Of a stretch of 34,327 nt of DNA, positions 1 through 8,549 are shown one piece after another. How positions within the stretch are numbered: position 1 is the first letter of the stretch; each line of letters begins with the position of its first letter. The notes beneath the pieces were generated by a model, which did not search any database, was not told the origin of the DNA, and was given only the letters and a program-made list of their open reading frames with translations. This DNA is from Pseudomonadota bacterium. GTDB taxonomy: Bacteria > Pseudomonadota > Gammaproteobacteria > Halothiobacillales > Halothiobacillaceae. The DNA lies in assembly GCA_021795795.1 (NCBI GenBank), contig JAJYPA010000032.1, positions 1 to 34,327 on the forward strand, given 5' to 3'. The translations under genes were made by a program, and so were the position numbers.

Positions 1-7
1 TGTTTCA

Positions 8-42
8 CAAGCCGGCGCGCGGGCCGATCACGGATGGCTTGT
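8..42. other. Inverted repeat downstream of ldhA
   Basis: A 7-bp stem (ACAAGCC at 8-14, GGCTTGT at 36-42) encloses a GC-rich loop just past the end of the dehydrogenase gene. There is no T-run on the minus strand after it, so it is at best a weak terminator or mRNA-end structure. Confidence 0.25.
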
Positions 43-44
43 GT

Positions 45-1031
45 TTACAGGCGATTCGGGCAGGGCTCACCCGCTTCAACCAGCTTGAGATTATTCAGCG
101 TGGTCTTCGCAATGGCGTCGATCGCCTCTCGGGTGAAAAACCCCTGATGGGCGGTAACCAGGACATTGGGGAAGGTCATCAGGCGTTCAAGCACATCATC
201 TTGAATGATCTCCTCGGAGTGATCTTCGAAGAACAGATTTTCTTCCTGTTCGTACACATCCAGACCCAGCGCCCCGATGTGGCCGCGCTTGAGCGCTGCG
301 ATCACTGCACGGGTGTCGATCAAAGCCCCGCGACCCGTATTGATCAGCATGGCACCGCACTTCATCTTGCCGATGGCCTTCGAATCGATGAGGTGGCGTG
401 TTTCCTCACTGAGCGGGCAGTGCAGGCTGATGATGTCGCTTTGCGGCAGTAGTTCATCCAGCGAGACATACCGCACGCCCAGCGCCTTGCATTCATCGTT
501 CGGATACAGATCGTATGCAAGCACGGTGCAGCCGAAGCCGATCATGATGCGGGCCAGTACGGTGCCGATGCGCCCGGTGCCAACGATGCCGACCTTCTTG
601 CCGTTCATATCGAACCCGAGCAGGCCATTGAGCGCGAAATTGCCTTCGCGCACCCGGTTATAGGCCCGATGGGTATGGCGGTTGAGCGTCAGCATCATCG
701 CCACCGCGTGCTCGGCCACGGCATAAGGCGAGTACGCCGGTACCCGCACCACTTCAATGCCCACTTCATGCGCGGCGGGCAGATCGACGTTGTTGAAGCC
801 GGCACAACGCAGAGCGACGGCCTTGACGCCCCGTCCCACCAGACAGCGCAGCAGATGCGCGTCGATCTGATCGTGCACGAACACACAGACGGCCTCCGCA
901 TTTTCTGCCAGGCTGCATGTTTGGGGATTTAGTGCCGCTTCAAAGAATTGCAGTTCATGCGCGAATGCCGCATTGGCACGGGTCAGGCTTTCCTGGTCGT
1001 AGGGTTTGCTACTGAATACGGCAACACGCAT
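45..1031 (-). CDS. ldhA: D-lactate dehydrogenase (2-hydroxyacid dehydrogenase)
   Basis: This 328-aa cytoplasmic enzyme should reduce pyruvate to D-lactate with NADH, an NAD+-regenerating step in fermentation. The Rossmann motif GTGRIG lies at residues 151-156. The family's catalytic triad is visible: Arg234 in NTGRGALID, Glu263 in [13 protein letters not shown], and His295 in VTAHQGFFT. The segment [18 protein letters not shown] closely resembles E. coli LdhA, which separates it from phosphoglycerate or glyoxylate dehydrogenases of the same fold. Length is normal. The start is supported by AGGAG six bases upstream of the ATG. It is transcribed away from the small lipoprotein gene at 1230 and looks monocistronic here. 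The exact substrate is inferred from similarity. Confidence 0.9.
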   Translation of the reverse strand: MRVAVFSSKPYDQESLTRANAAFAHELQFFEAALNPQTCSLAENAEAVCVFVHDQIDAHLLRCLVGRGVKAVALRCAGFNNVDLPAAHEVGIEVVRVPAYSPYAVAEHAVAMMLTLNRHTHRAYNRVREGNFALNGLLGFDMNGKKVGIVGTGRIGTVLARIMIGFGCTVLAYDLYPNDECKALGVRYVSLDELLPQSDIISLHCPLSEETRHLIDSKAIGKMKCGAMLINTGRGALIDTRAVIAALKRGHIGALGLDVYEQEENLFFEDHSEEIIQDDVLERLMTFPNVLVTAHQGFFTREAIDAIAKTTLNNLKLVEAGEPCPNRL

Positions 1032-1229
1032 GGCGAACTCCTGCTAATGCCACAGTGGCACTCGCTTTGAGGGTGATTAGAGAAAAACCAAGGAAGAAAA
1101 TGACAAGATCAAACAACGTACACGTAGCGAATACGACGACTTTATCGCAGACAAGAGGAAAGAGTGAAGATGCAAAAAGGCGACACGAGCAGGTCGCTGT
1201 TCATTCTGCACATCTTTGGGAGGTGCTGT

Positions 1230-1436
1230 ATGCATCAACGAATCGTGGTTTTGGGCGTGCTCAGCCTGGTTACGCTGGTCAGCGGATGCTCGTCGGCGGC
1301 ATGGTATTCGGCAGGACAATCCTACCAGAGGAACGAGTGCCTCAAAGTGCCGAATCAGGCCGAGCGGGAACGCTGTTTGGATAATGCGAACACCGACTAC
1401 AACACGTATACGAAAGAAACATCGCCAGCACCTTGA
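1230..1436 (+). CDS. Small predicted lipoprotein
   Basis: A 68-aa protein beginning MHQRIVVLGVLSLVTLVSGC. The hydrophobic stretch ending in the lipobox LVSGC predicts cleavage by signal peptidase II and lipidation of the Cys, giving a mature protein of about 49 residues anchored to a membrane. I chose the ATG at 1230 because GGGAGG sits six bases upstream and the signal peptide starts there. Longer in-frame starts at 1164 (GTG) and 1170 (ATG) would put about 20 polar residues before the signal. The mature part holds two further Cys (NECLKVPNQAERERCLDNA), possibly a disulfide. It is the only clear plus-strand gene in the window and converges on the APE-like operon with a 24-bp gap. I do not recognise a family, so its function is unknown. 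Confidence 0.7.
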   Translation: MHQRIVVLGVLSLVTLVSGCSSAAWYSAGQSYQRNECLKVPNQAERERCLDNANTDYNTYTKETSPAP

Positions 1437-1460
1437 GCGACCGGTGAGCAGGTTGGTCGC
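1437..1460. terminator. Possible bidirectional hairpin between convergent genes
   Basis: GCGACC at 1437-1442 pairs with GGTCGC at 1455-1460. The pair exactly fills the gap between the lipoprotein stop and the end of the dehydratase gene. The stem is short and no T-run follows, so function as a terminator is inferred from position only. Confidence 0.3.
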
Positions 1461-1913
1461 CTAGGCGTCCAGAATCACGCTGGCTTCGCCTTCGAGCAGC
1501 AACTGATCACCGCAACGGATTTCAAAGCCATAACGCACCACTCTCTCATCGCCCATGAGACGCTCGGCCGTGATGCGAAGCGTATCCGGGCAGTCGTCCA
1601 GTCGTTCGGCATGCAGGGTGATGCGTTGCACACGGGTGATCATGCCTTTTTTCGGCGCGGTTTCACGAGCAGCGATCAGCGAGCCGTGCACCGCCATGGC
1701 TTGTGCGGCGTATTCGATGCCGATGGCGGCACCCAGGCGATTATTCCGGCGCAAGGGGTTGTCTGCCGTTTGGTGACTGATCGCACTGCATTCGATTTTT
1801 TGCTCGTTCCAGTCGATTACCCGATCCAGCAGGCACATGCTGCCCTGATGCGGAATGCGCGCGGCAATCTCTTGGTGATCCAATGTCCGGTTCTGCGCTT
1901 GTGCATTCGTCAT
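1461..1913 (-). CDS. Hotdog-fold 3-hydroxyacyl-ACP dehydratase (ApeP-like)
   Basis: This 150-aa single hotdog-domain protein resembles the COG4706 dehydratases of aryl polyene clusters (ApeP type). The N-terminal IPHQGSMCLLDRVIDW is the usual opening of the family, and GIEYAAQAMAVHGSL forms the central helix. The family removes water from 3-hydroxyacyl-ACP to make the trans double bonds of a growing polyene. It is the last gene of the nine-gene operon, and its start overlaps the end of the MMPL exporter gene by 4 bp, which implies translational coupling. Length is typical. Membership of the pathway rests on both similarity and context. The actual substrate is unknown. Confidence 0.8.
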   Translation of the reverse strand: MTNAQAQNRTLDHQEIAARIPHQGSMCLLDRVIDWNEQKIECSAISHQTADNPLRRNNRLGAAIGIEYAAQAMAVHGSLIAARETAPKKGMITRVQRITLHAERLDDCPDTLRITAERLMGDERVVRYGFEIRCGDQLLLEGEASVILDA

Positions 1914-4354
1914 GCGGGCTTCTCCGCTGCGTTGGGTTTGGCGAACGCGGCGGCCACCACCAAAGCCAGAAAAGCACCCGGTGCGACGGTACTGCCGAAG
2001 GCGTGCAGGATCGGTAGTTGTGAGAAGGCAAGCGTGCCGAAGGCGATGACCGTGGTGAGGTTGGCCAGTAGCAGCGAGGCGAGCGTCTGGTGATCCGGCG
2101 CCTTGTTCTGATTGAAGAACAGGGCGTAGTTGGAGCCGATGGCGACGATCAGCAGCAGGCCGACGAGATTGAGGATATTGAGTTTTTCACCGGCCAGATT
2201 CAGCCCAGCCATCACGAGTACCACGGCTACCAGCAGCGGCAGCAGCACACGGATCAATCGAGCCGGATGCCGCAACACGAAGCCCAAGAGAATGACGATG
2301 CCGAGCAAGCCCGCCAGCGACAACGTAATGGTATTGTTCAGGTAGCTGTTGAACAGGCGGCTGGATTCTGCGTCTTTATCCACGAACAGGGCATCGGATA
2401 CGCCGCTCGATTTGAGCGCGGCCGTGATGCGCGCTGTGTCGAGTTGGCCATCAGTGGGCTTGTCGGCATCGGGACTACCGACAGACGGGACATACAGGCG
2501 AATCAGAGCCAGCCACTGACCGTTTTGCTTTTGCAGCAAGGCGTTGACGGCAAGACCGAACGAAGTCCCTTCAAGGTCGGCTGGCGTCAGAGGTATTTGC
2601 TTGCGGGCCTGCTCGACGGCATCAACAAACGGTTTGAGCTTGCTGGCATGAATGGGCAGGCCCTGAACGGCGGCATCCAGTCGCTCTGTAAGGGTGGTTC
2701 GGTCGGGCAGTGCCTGCTGGCGCGCGCGCTGGGTTGCGACACTGGGCAGGAATTTCGCCGGGCTATCGAAACGGCTGAGGACGCCCTGCTTGATGAGCGG
2801 TTCGAGGGCCGCATCGATGCGTTCGGCTGCGGCCAGCGCCGCTTGCTCGTTGGGCGCCTGGGCGACGATGAAGTAACGCGCGTCATCGGCATTCATGTCG
2901 GCGCGCAGTTCTTCATCCATCGCTTGTGCCTGTGCGGAAATGGGATTCAAACCCGAAAGGCCGGTTTGCCAGATCGCATCGTGCCGCCATATCAGCAACA
3001 CAAAGCCCGCGAACGCCAACAGCACGAATCCCCAGCGCAGGGCTTGTATGGCGCGAAATACAGGTGCCATCAGCCGCCCGATACCCGCAAGCGAATGTCG
3101 GTTGAGTCGGGCCGTACCTAAATGCGGCAGCACGAACCGTGTCACCAATGCGGCAGTCGTCAAACCGGCAATCGAATACAAGCCGATTTGCGCCAGGCCG
3201 GGAAAGCCCGAAAACAATAGCGCGGCAAAGCCGGTGATTGATGTGAGCACACCCAACCGGATGGTCGGCCAGAAGCGTTCCATTCCCTTAGATCGGCCCG
3301 CAGATCGAAATGCTGAGCCCTCGTTCGATGCGTTCTGCGTCTGGATGAAGTAATAGATCGAGTAGTCGATGGCTTCCCCGATCAGGGTGGTGCCAAACCC
3401 GATGGTGATGCCGTGCACAGTGCCAAAACCGAGGCTGACGGTCGCAATCGCCACGGCAATACCGGTCAATACCGGCAGCAGCCCCAGAACCAGCATGGAA
3501 ACCGAGCGATACGCCAGCAAAAGCAGCAACAGGATGGCCACACTGCCGATGATGCTGAATCGCTCCACATCGGATTTGATCAACTGACGGGCATCCACCG
3601 AAAACACGGGCGCGCCGGAAACCAGCAGGCGCAGCGATGACCAGTCCGGGTGCGCCGTGATGACGCTCGAAAAACCCGCATGGACAGCGTCTATGGCGCG
3701 TGCCATGGCATCGGTATCGGCTCCGGCTGCGCGGGTTTGCAGCATCATCAACGCCCGTTTGCCATCGGGTGACACCCAAACGCCGTTCTGACTGCGTGGG
3801 GCTTGATCCGTAGCCGTGTTCTGGCCGAGCTGGCCGACGATGGCGAAGGTTTCGGCGGTGGGGTCGCGGGTAAAAATCGTTTGCGAGAACACGCCGAAGG
3901 GCGAAGCCAGCAAATCGATGCCATTGGCGATGGCGTCGTGCAGGCCCGCTACGGTGAAGCGCTCAGGCGTAATTTCCGGGCTGAGCAGATAACGGTGATC
4001 GAACAGCAGGGTTTTATCTTGGTCACGGGTGGGCGTATCCCCATTGCGTACGACGGTAAACAAATCGGATTGCTGCAAAGCGTTTCCCAACGCCTGAGAG
4101 GCGGCTGCGCGCGTGGCGGCATCACCGCCTTCAATCCCGATGAGAATCATGCGCGAAATGGCGCCATCCTTGATTTGATCGACCAAAAACGCCTGTGCGG
4201 CGGTGGGATGTTCGGGCAGGAATGCCGACATATCCGCCGTGAAGCGGGTGTGCAGGATGACCGCGAGGCTCAGGGCCAATATCAATAACCACAGGCCGAT
4301 AACGGGCGCACGCCGTTCTGTCCAACTCATTTTTCCAGGGGTTTGGCGATTCAT
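1910..4354 (-). CDS. MMPL/RND-family exporter (COG4258, ApeM-like)
   Basis: An 814-aa inner-membrane transporter of the RND superfamily. It has the expected plan: one N-terminal membrane helix (PVIGLWLLILALSLAVIL), a large periplasmic loop, a helix bundle from about residue 265, a second N-terminal-like helix near residue 435, a second loop, and a final helix bundle ending in FGSTVAPGAFLALVVAAAFA. Relatives of this type in aryl polyene and xanthomonadin clusters are thought to export the lipid-linked pigment across the inner membrane. Its start overlaps the LolA-like gene by 4 bp and its end overlaps the dehydratase by 4 bp. With the LolA-like protein it probably forms the export arm of the operon. 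The cargo is inferred and not visible in the sequence. Confidence 0.85.
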   Translation of the reverse strand: MNRQTPGKMSWTERRAPVIGLWLLILALSLAVILHTRFTADMSAFLPEHPTAAQAFLVDQIKDGAISRMILIGIEGGDAATRAAASQALGNALQQSDLFTVVRNGDTPTRDQDKTLLFDHRYLLSPEITPERFTVAGLHDAIANGIDLLASPFGVFSQTIFTRDPTAETFAIVGQLGQNTATDQAPRSQNGVWVSPDGKRALMMLQTRAAGADTDAMARAIDAVHAGFSSVITAHPDWSSLRLLVSGAPVFSVDARQLIKSDVERFSIIGSVAILLLLLLAYRSVSMLVLGLLPVLTGIAVAIATVSLGFGTVHGITIGFGTTLIGEAIDYSIYYFIQTQNASNEGSAFRSAGRSKGMERFWPTIRLGVLTSITGFAALLFSGFPGLAQIGLYSIAGLTTAALVTRFVLPHLGTARLNRHSLAGIGRLMAPVFRAIQALRWGFVLLAFAGFVLLIWRHDAIWQTGLSGLNPISAQAQAMDEELRADMNADDARYFIVAQAPNEQAALAAAERIDAALEPLIKQGVLSRFDSPAKFLPSVATQRARQQALPDRTTLTERLDAAVQGLPIHASKLKPFVDAVEQARKQIPLTPADLEGTSFGLAVNALLQKQNGQWLALIRLYVPSVGSPDADKPTDGQLDTARITAALKSSGVSDALFVDKDAESSRLFNSYLNNTITLSLAGLLGIVILLGFVLRHPARLIRVLLPLLVAVVLVMAGLNLAGEKLNILNLVGLLLIVAIGSNYALFFNQNKAPDHQTLASLLLANLTTVIAFGTLAFSQLPILHAFGSTVAPGAFLALVVAAAFAKPNAAEKPA

Positions 4355-4953
4355 GGGCTGGTTGGGATGGCAGGCAGAAGCGTCATGACCGAGCGGTCGT
4401 CGTTGCTCTGATCGTATTCGATCGTTTGCAGTTGATCACCCGAACCGTTCACGCTGATGCTCTTGATCAGGCTCTGAATACGCGGGTCGGTGGGCAGGAG
4501 CAGCAACACCCAATGCGCGCGGTCGCCACTGAGTTTCAATACATAACTTTTTCGCAGCAGCGCGGCATTGCCATTGAGCAAGCCACGGATGCTGTTGGCG
4601 TAGGCCGTGGCCTCCGGGTGCTCGGCCAGATTCAGCGTGTAGGTCTGCCCTTGACGCGTGTAGGTGAGCTTATCGCCTTCGATGGTCATGCGTTCATCAC
4701 GCGGGGCCGTGGTGTGCTTTTCCAGATAGTCGGGCGGACGGAACGTGAGCGTGCCCTCCGAAAGCAGCGGGGTATCGAGCACGCCGATGAATTTTTGTTC
4801 AGTAAAACGCGCTTCGCCCTGACGATGCTCCGCCAGCGCGTGCAGCACCGACTCGGGCGTCCAATCCAGCGATGGGGCGGCAAAAGCCAGGGTTGCGCCT
4901 TGGACTAGGCCATGAAACAGGAGAAACAAGAGATAAAGGGTTCGGCGCATCAT
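4351..4953 (-). CDS. LolA-like periplasmic lipoprotein-carrier protein (ApeL-like)
   Basis: A 200-aa protein with a signal peptide (MMRRTLYLLFLLFHGLVQG...LAFAAP) and a LolA-like half-barrel domain. The stretch ARFTEQKFIGVLDTPLLSEG and the following RPPDYLEKHTTAP match the LolA pattern of a first strand followed by a conserved arginine-proline loop. LolA family members carry acylated cargo across the periplasm. Versions inside APE clusters are thought to shuttle the product from the MMPL exporter to the outer membrane. This gene lies between the acyltransferase and the exporter with 4-bp overlaps on both sides. It is unlikely to be the housekeeping LolA, which normally sits elsewhere in the chromosome. 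Confidence 0.8.
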   Translation of the reverse strand: MMRRTLYLLFLLFHGLVQGATLAFAAPSLDWTPESVLHALAEHRQGEARFTEQKFIGVLDTPLLSEGTLTFRPPDYLEKHTTAPRDERMTIEGDKLTYTRQGQTYTLNLAEHPEATAYANSIRGLLNGNAALLRKSYVLKLSGDRAHWVLLLLPTDPRIQSLIKSISVNGSGDQLQTIEYDQSNDDRSVMTLLPAIPTSP

Positions 4954-5894
4954 TCGGCAGGCTCTTTGTCGGGCGTATTTGTTCGGGCGTGATCAGACGA
5001 GGAATCATCCGACCAGAAATCGTAAAAGTTGAACCAATTGTATGGGGCTTGCCGGCAGAGCGATTCGAGTATTTCGACATATCGATCCTGAGCCGCCAGG
5101 ATGGCCGCATCCCGCCCTGCACGCGGGGTGTCGGAAAAATCGGCCAGTCGATCGAAATGCACGCGGTAGCGATTTTTGCCCAGATACAGACCGGCCATGA
5201 AATAGACCGGCTTTTTCAACAGGGCCGCGACACGGAACGGACCCAATGCGAACGCGGCGGGTTCACCCAGAAAAATACATGGGCGCAAGGTGTCCTGCGG
5301 CAGGCTTCGATCGGCCAACATGCCGACGAGATGGCCTTCTTCCAGACGTTCCTGCGCGGTGAGCATGGAGTCTACCTGTCCGAGGGGGATGATGTCGTTG
5401 GCGGCATCCGGGTTGACCAAGGCCAGCAGCGCATTGATCTTTCGGGCATTTTCTGGATACATCAACATACTCACGCGACGCCGGGCGTGTGTTTTTCCAA
5501 CCGACCGCAAAGCCTCGAAGCTACCCATGTGTGCGCCGATCAGAATGGCGCCTTCGGGTGAGTCGAACCAGTGGCGATTGACGAATTCGATCTTAAACAG
5601 ATCATCACGGCCATCCAGAAGATACACGCGATCATGCACCGTGCTGGCAAACGTGAAAATATGCCGGAATACTTCGATCAACCGTGCTGGCCGCCCGAAC
5701 GCGCGCGCCAGATACTGACGCGATGCGCGCCTGGCCGCGGGCACGAACAACAAAAAATACAGCGAGATCGGGTAAAGCACCCAGCGGCTCACGCGGCGGC
5801 CCAGATGCCGCGAGAGCCACAACATCACGCGCAACATGAACTGGCTGCCCCGTTCGGGGCGCTGTTGCCATTCGATCTTGGCGGATGCGTTCAT
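4950..5894 (-). CDS. LpxL/HtrB-like acyltransferase (COG4261 type)
   Basis: A 314-aa protein of the lysophospholipid/lipid A acyltransferase superfamily. An N-terminal hydrophobic helix (VLYPISLYFLLFVPAA) anchors it to the inner membrane. The catalytic HX4E motif is visible in GAHMGSFEAL, and GMLADRSLP further on fits the substrate-binding block. In many APE clusters this domain is fused to a family 2 glycosyltransferase. Here it stands alone and no sugar-transferring domain is present in the operon. The likely role is to join the finished acyl or polyene chain to a lipid acceptor. It overlaps both neighbours by 4 bp. The acceptor and the acyl donor are unknown. Confidence 0.8.
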   Translation of the reverse strand: MNASAKIEWQQRPERGSQFMLRVMLWLSRHLGRRVSRWVLYPISLYFLLFVPAARRASRQYLARAFGRPARLIEVFRHIFTFASTVHDRVYLLDGRDDLFKIEFVNRHWFDSPEGAILIGAHMGSFEALRSVGKTHARRRVSMLMYPENARKINALLALVNPDAANDIIPLGQVDSMLTAQERLEEGHLVGMLADRSLPQDTLRPCIFLGEPAAFALGPFRVAALLKKPVYFMAGLYLGKNRYRVHFDRLADFSDTPRAGRDAAILAAQDRYVEILESLCRQAPYNWFNFYDFWSDDSSSDHARTNTPDKEPAE

Positions 5895-7846
5895 ACGTGT
5901 TTCGCCTTGGCATCACTCGCCTCATCATTCTTTTGGCGACTCAACACGCCCGAGACGGCGACCGGGTTTGTTTCACCAGCGTGAAGATGCAATATAAATC
6001 GGCATCGGTCGGCTTCGGCCTGCAAGTCCAACGTCACGCGGGCATCCGGCAACACGGGATGCGCAAACTTGGCCTGTTCGATACGCAAGCCCGCAGACGA
6101 AACCTGCCAATATGCGGCCACGCGCTCCACAACCCAATCCAGCAGCAAGGCGCCCGGCACCAGCGGATGGCCGGGGAAATGGCCTGCAAATACGGGATGA
6201 TCGGCCGGAATCCGCCATGAGGTTTGATCTTTGGGTGCCAGAGCCGCGAGATGCTGATCAAGGATGGCCTGCAAGGCGATTTGCGGCAGTTTGCCGGTCG
6301 CGTTATAGGGCAAGTTTTCTACCAAAATGAGGGGACGGGGCAGAAATACCGGGTCGAGCCGATCACGCAATGCGGACAGAATATCCGCCGCACGCAACCT
6401 GGGGGCCACAACCACGGCGCACAATCGCGTGATGACCTGGTCTTTTCCGCCCCGATTTTTTCCAGCTCGATCTTTCCTGGCCTGATTTTTCTTGGGCTCG
6501 GGCAGGAAAAATACCCCGTCGGTTACGCCTTCAACGGCCTTGATCTGGGCCGTGAGGTAATTGAGCGAACTGCGCTTGCCCGCTATATTGACCTGATCGG
6601 CAACGCGCCCCAGCAAATCAAACCGACCATCCGCCCGCAGATGGATACGATCGGACAACATTACCGGCACTTCGATGTGTTCGCCGTTGGCGATAAACAA
6701 TTCATCATTCTCATCCGTGTGAGCTTTGGTCAGCGTGATGCCCGGAAACAAAGTCCATGCCGTCGATTGCGTCGTGCGTCGGTTGGCAATCTGCCCGGTT
6801 TCCGTACTGCCGTAGATTTCATACAAGGGCGCGCCGGTAACATGCTCGGCCCGCTCGGCCAGCTCGGCTGAAAGAGGGGCCGTGGCCAGAAGCAGGCGGT
6901 CAATTCTGGGCAGCGCGATTTGTGCATCCAGCAGGGCCTGCAAATGGAACGGCGTAGTCACGAGCATACGCGGCTCGGGCATGGCATCGAGCGCAGCAAC
7001 GATATCCGCCGGATAAAACGGCTTGCCGGACCACAGCGGGCAGCGCCCAATCAGGCAAAGCAGCACCAGCGATTCGAAACCGAACATGTGCTGCGGCGGT
7101 ACGGTGCCAACCAGACTCACGGGGCTGGAAATCCCCAACTGCTGAAGGGCGGCCTCGACGTTCCGCACCAGTTTGCCCCAGGTTTTATTGTGGGGCATCG
7201 GCAGGCCGGTCGAGCCGCTGGTGAAGACCTGGGCCACGACATGCTCAGGTTTAATCTTAGGGCACCTCGAAAAACCTACTGCGCGACCCGATTGCTGCGT
7301 TGGGCGGTGCTCGCTTCCTCGCCTATCTATTTGATATGTCTCGGTCGCTGCGCTCCGTCCGCCTTGCACTCGGGCCGCTCGTGACGGTTTTTCGAGGTGC
7401 CCCTTAACCGATTCAGCCAAAAAATCCGGCGACGGCTCTCGATGACAGCGATTTGCCAAAGAAAGATGATCCAAGGAAAGGTGAGCCAAGGAAAGATGGG
7501 GATAAGGAAACGGCCAGTCGTCGTGATCGTGCAGACAAAGTGCGTCAGGCGTGTCGATAAAAATCTGACGGAGTGTTTCGCCCGTAAAGGTCGAGGGCAG
7601 AAGATTGGTTTTCCCGGCGAGGATCGTGGCGGCGAAACCCACCATAAAACGATAGCGATCCTGACAAAGATTGACGATGGGGTGATGCACGACCGGCCCG
7701 GTCGTCAAATCAACAGCCAGCGCCTGCGCATCGGCCATGAACTGCCGTGCTGTGATGGCACTTGTATCGCCGCCCTGCTGACGGTAGAGCAGGATCTGAT
7801 CGGGATCGGCAAAAACCAGCGGTAACGAATTCATCAACGCGTTCAT
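5891..7846 (-). CDS. Acyl-ACP synthetase (ApeH-like) fused to FabZ-type dehydratase (ApeI-like), with in-frame insertion
   Basis: A 651-aa two-domain protein. The N-terminal part is an AMP-forming acyl/aryl-ACP synthetase: the P-loop FTSGSTGLPMPHNKTWGKL lies at residues 208-226, YEIYGSTETGQ is the adenine-binding motif, and LPYNATGKLPQ holds the C-terminal catalytic Lys. The last 120 or so residues form a hotdog dehydratase with the FabZ-like DHPVFAGHFPGHPLVPGALLLD region. In E. coli APE clusters these are the separate proteins ApeH and ApeI. Residues 148-197 do not belong to the family: they are translated from a mobile-element-like sequence inserted in frame. Other oddities are a threefold HLSLx repeat at about residues 117-131 and a Lys-rich linker (KKNQARKDRAGKNRGGKDQ). 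It overlaps both neighbours by 4 bp. Whether the enzyme is still active is uncertain. Confidence 0.85.
   Translation of the reverse strand: MNALMNSLPLVFADPDQILLYRQQGGDTSAITARQFMADAQALAVDLTTGPVVHHPIVNLCQDRYRFMVGFAATILAGKTNLLPSTFTGETLRQIFIDTPDALCLHDHDDWPFPYPHLSLAHLSLDHLSLANRCHREPSPDFLAESVKGHLEKPSRAARVQGGRSAATETYQIDRRGSEHRPTQQSGRAVGFSRCPKIKPEHVVAQVFTSGSTGLPMPHNKTWGKLVRNVEAALQQLGISSPVSLVGTVPPQHMFGFESLVLLCLIGRCPLWSGKPFYPADIVAALDAMPEPRMLVTTPFHLQALLDAQIALPRIDRLLLATAPLSAELAERAEHVTGAPLYEIYGSTETGQIANRRTTQSTAWTLFPGITLTKAHTDENDELFIANGEHIEVPVMLSDRIHLRADGRFDLLGRVADQVNIAGKRSSLNYLTAQIKAVEGVTDGVFFLPEPKKNQARKDRAGKNRGGKDQVITRLCAVVVAPRLRAADILSALRDRLDPVFLPRPLILVENLPYNATGKLPQIALQAILDQHLAALAPKDQTSWRIPADHPVFAGHFPGHPLVPGALLLDWVVERVAAYWQVSSAGLRIEQAKFAHPVLPDARVTLDLQAEADRCRFILHLHAGETNPVAVSGVLSRQKNDEASDAKAKHV
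7256..7406. mobile_element. 143-bp MITE-like element inserted in frame in the acyl-ACP synthetase gene
   Basis: Perfect 17-bp terminal inverted repeats (GGGCACCTCGAAAAACC at 7260-7276, complement at 7386-7402) bound a 143-bp element. It is flanked on both sides by CTTA (7256-7259 and 7403-7406), consistent with a 4-bp target-site duplication. There is no transposase inside, so it is non-autonomous. Element plus one target copy is 147 bp, exactly 49 codons, so the host reading frame stays open and no stop codon is introduced. A related pair of ends occurs at 32803-33017. Confidence 0.8.
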
Positions 7847-8541
7847 TTGGACGTCGGGGTGTCCGCAGGCGCGTTTTGATACTTGCTTTGGGTGCGGCGA
7901 GCCAGCACAGAACGGCGATAGGCACGAAAGGCACTCAGCGGGCCGAGCTGATCTTCCGGCGGCAGAATGCGGCGGCGCACCAGGTATTCCGCCCCGAACA
8001 TCAGCACCAACAGCGGCAGCGTGAGGCTATTGGCAAAAATGGACCATATCGTGATGGGCGCGAACTGATAAAAGAGGATCGAAATGGTCGCCATTGCGAA
8101 GAAAAAAATCGTCCATGCCTGCGTCACGCGCGTCGTGTACTGCACCAGCAGCGGCGTCATGCGGGGATGCAGCACACATGCGAATTGCGTACATACAGGT
8201 TGGCGATTGCGCCACAAGCTGCGACCGAACCAGAACCCCAGAAGCAGGTTCGCCGTGAGGTGTTGCAACAGATAGATCAGACTGATCCGCGCCTGAAGTT
8301 GCGGCAACAGCAGCACGCCGCCGAGAACGATCAACGCGGCGACCGCCAGCGCGATTCTCTTTCCCGATGTATGCCAAAGCACATCCAGCAGAATCAGGGT
8401 GATCGGCAGGAAAGCCAGCACGACCACCGCGGCGGAAACGTCGGCCTTGGGACTCAGAACATTGGCCAAAAACAGATCGAGCCCCAAAAGGAGCAGGATC
8501 AGCGTGGCCTTGATGCGACCGAACAGAACGTCGCGCGACAT
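7843..8541 (-). CDS. COG4648-like inner-membrane protein (ApeG-like)
   Basis: A 232-aa integral membrane protein with about five or six hydrophobic segments, for example ATLILLLLGLDLFLANVL near the start, LALVAALIVLGG-like runs in the middle, and WTIFFFAMATISILFYQF and LTLPLLVLMFGAEYLV near the end. The polar C-terminal tail is cytoplasmic-looking. The motif HPRMTPLLVQYTTRVTQAWTIFF is characteristic of the COG4648 family, whose members sit in APE and related clusters. No reaction is established for the family, and an assisting role in assembly or export is an inference from context. It overlaps the synthetase gene by 4 bp and starts 8 bp after the upstream ACP. Confidence 0.75.
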   Translation of the reverse strand: MSRDVLFGRIKATLILLLLGLDLFLANVLSPKADVSAAVVVLAFLPITLILLDVLWHTSGKRIALAVAALIVLGGVLLLPQLQARISLIYLLQHLTANLLLGFWFGRSLWRNRQPVCTQFACVLHPRMTPLLVQYTTRVTQAWTIFFFAMATISILFYQFAPITIWSIFANSLTLPLLVLMFGAEYLVRRRILPPEDQLGPLSAFRAYRRSVLARRTQSKYQNAPADTPTSK

Positions 8542-8549
8542 GATTTGAC

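Noticed and set aside
2090..3121. A 343-aa plus-strand open frame opposite the MMPL exporter
   Set aside because: The minus-strand exporter is clearly coding. The plus frame is Gln/Arg-rich low-complexity sequence without membrane helices or motifs.
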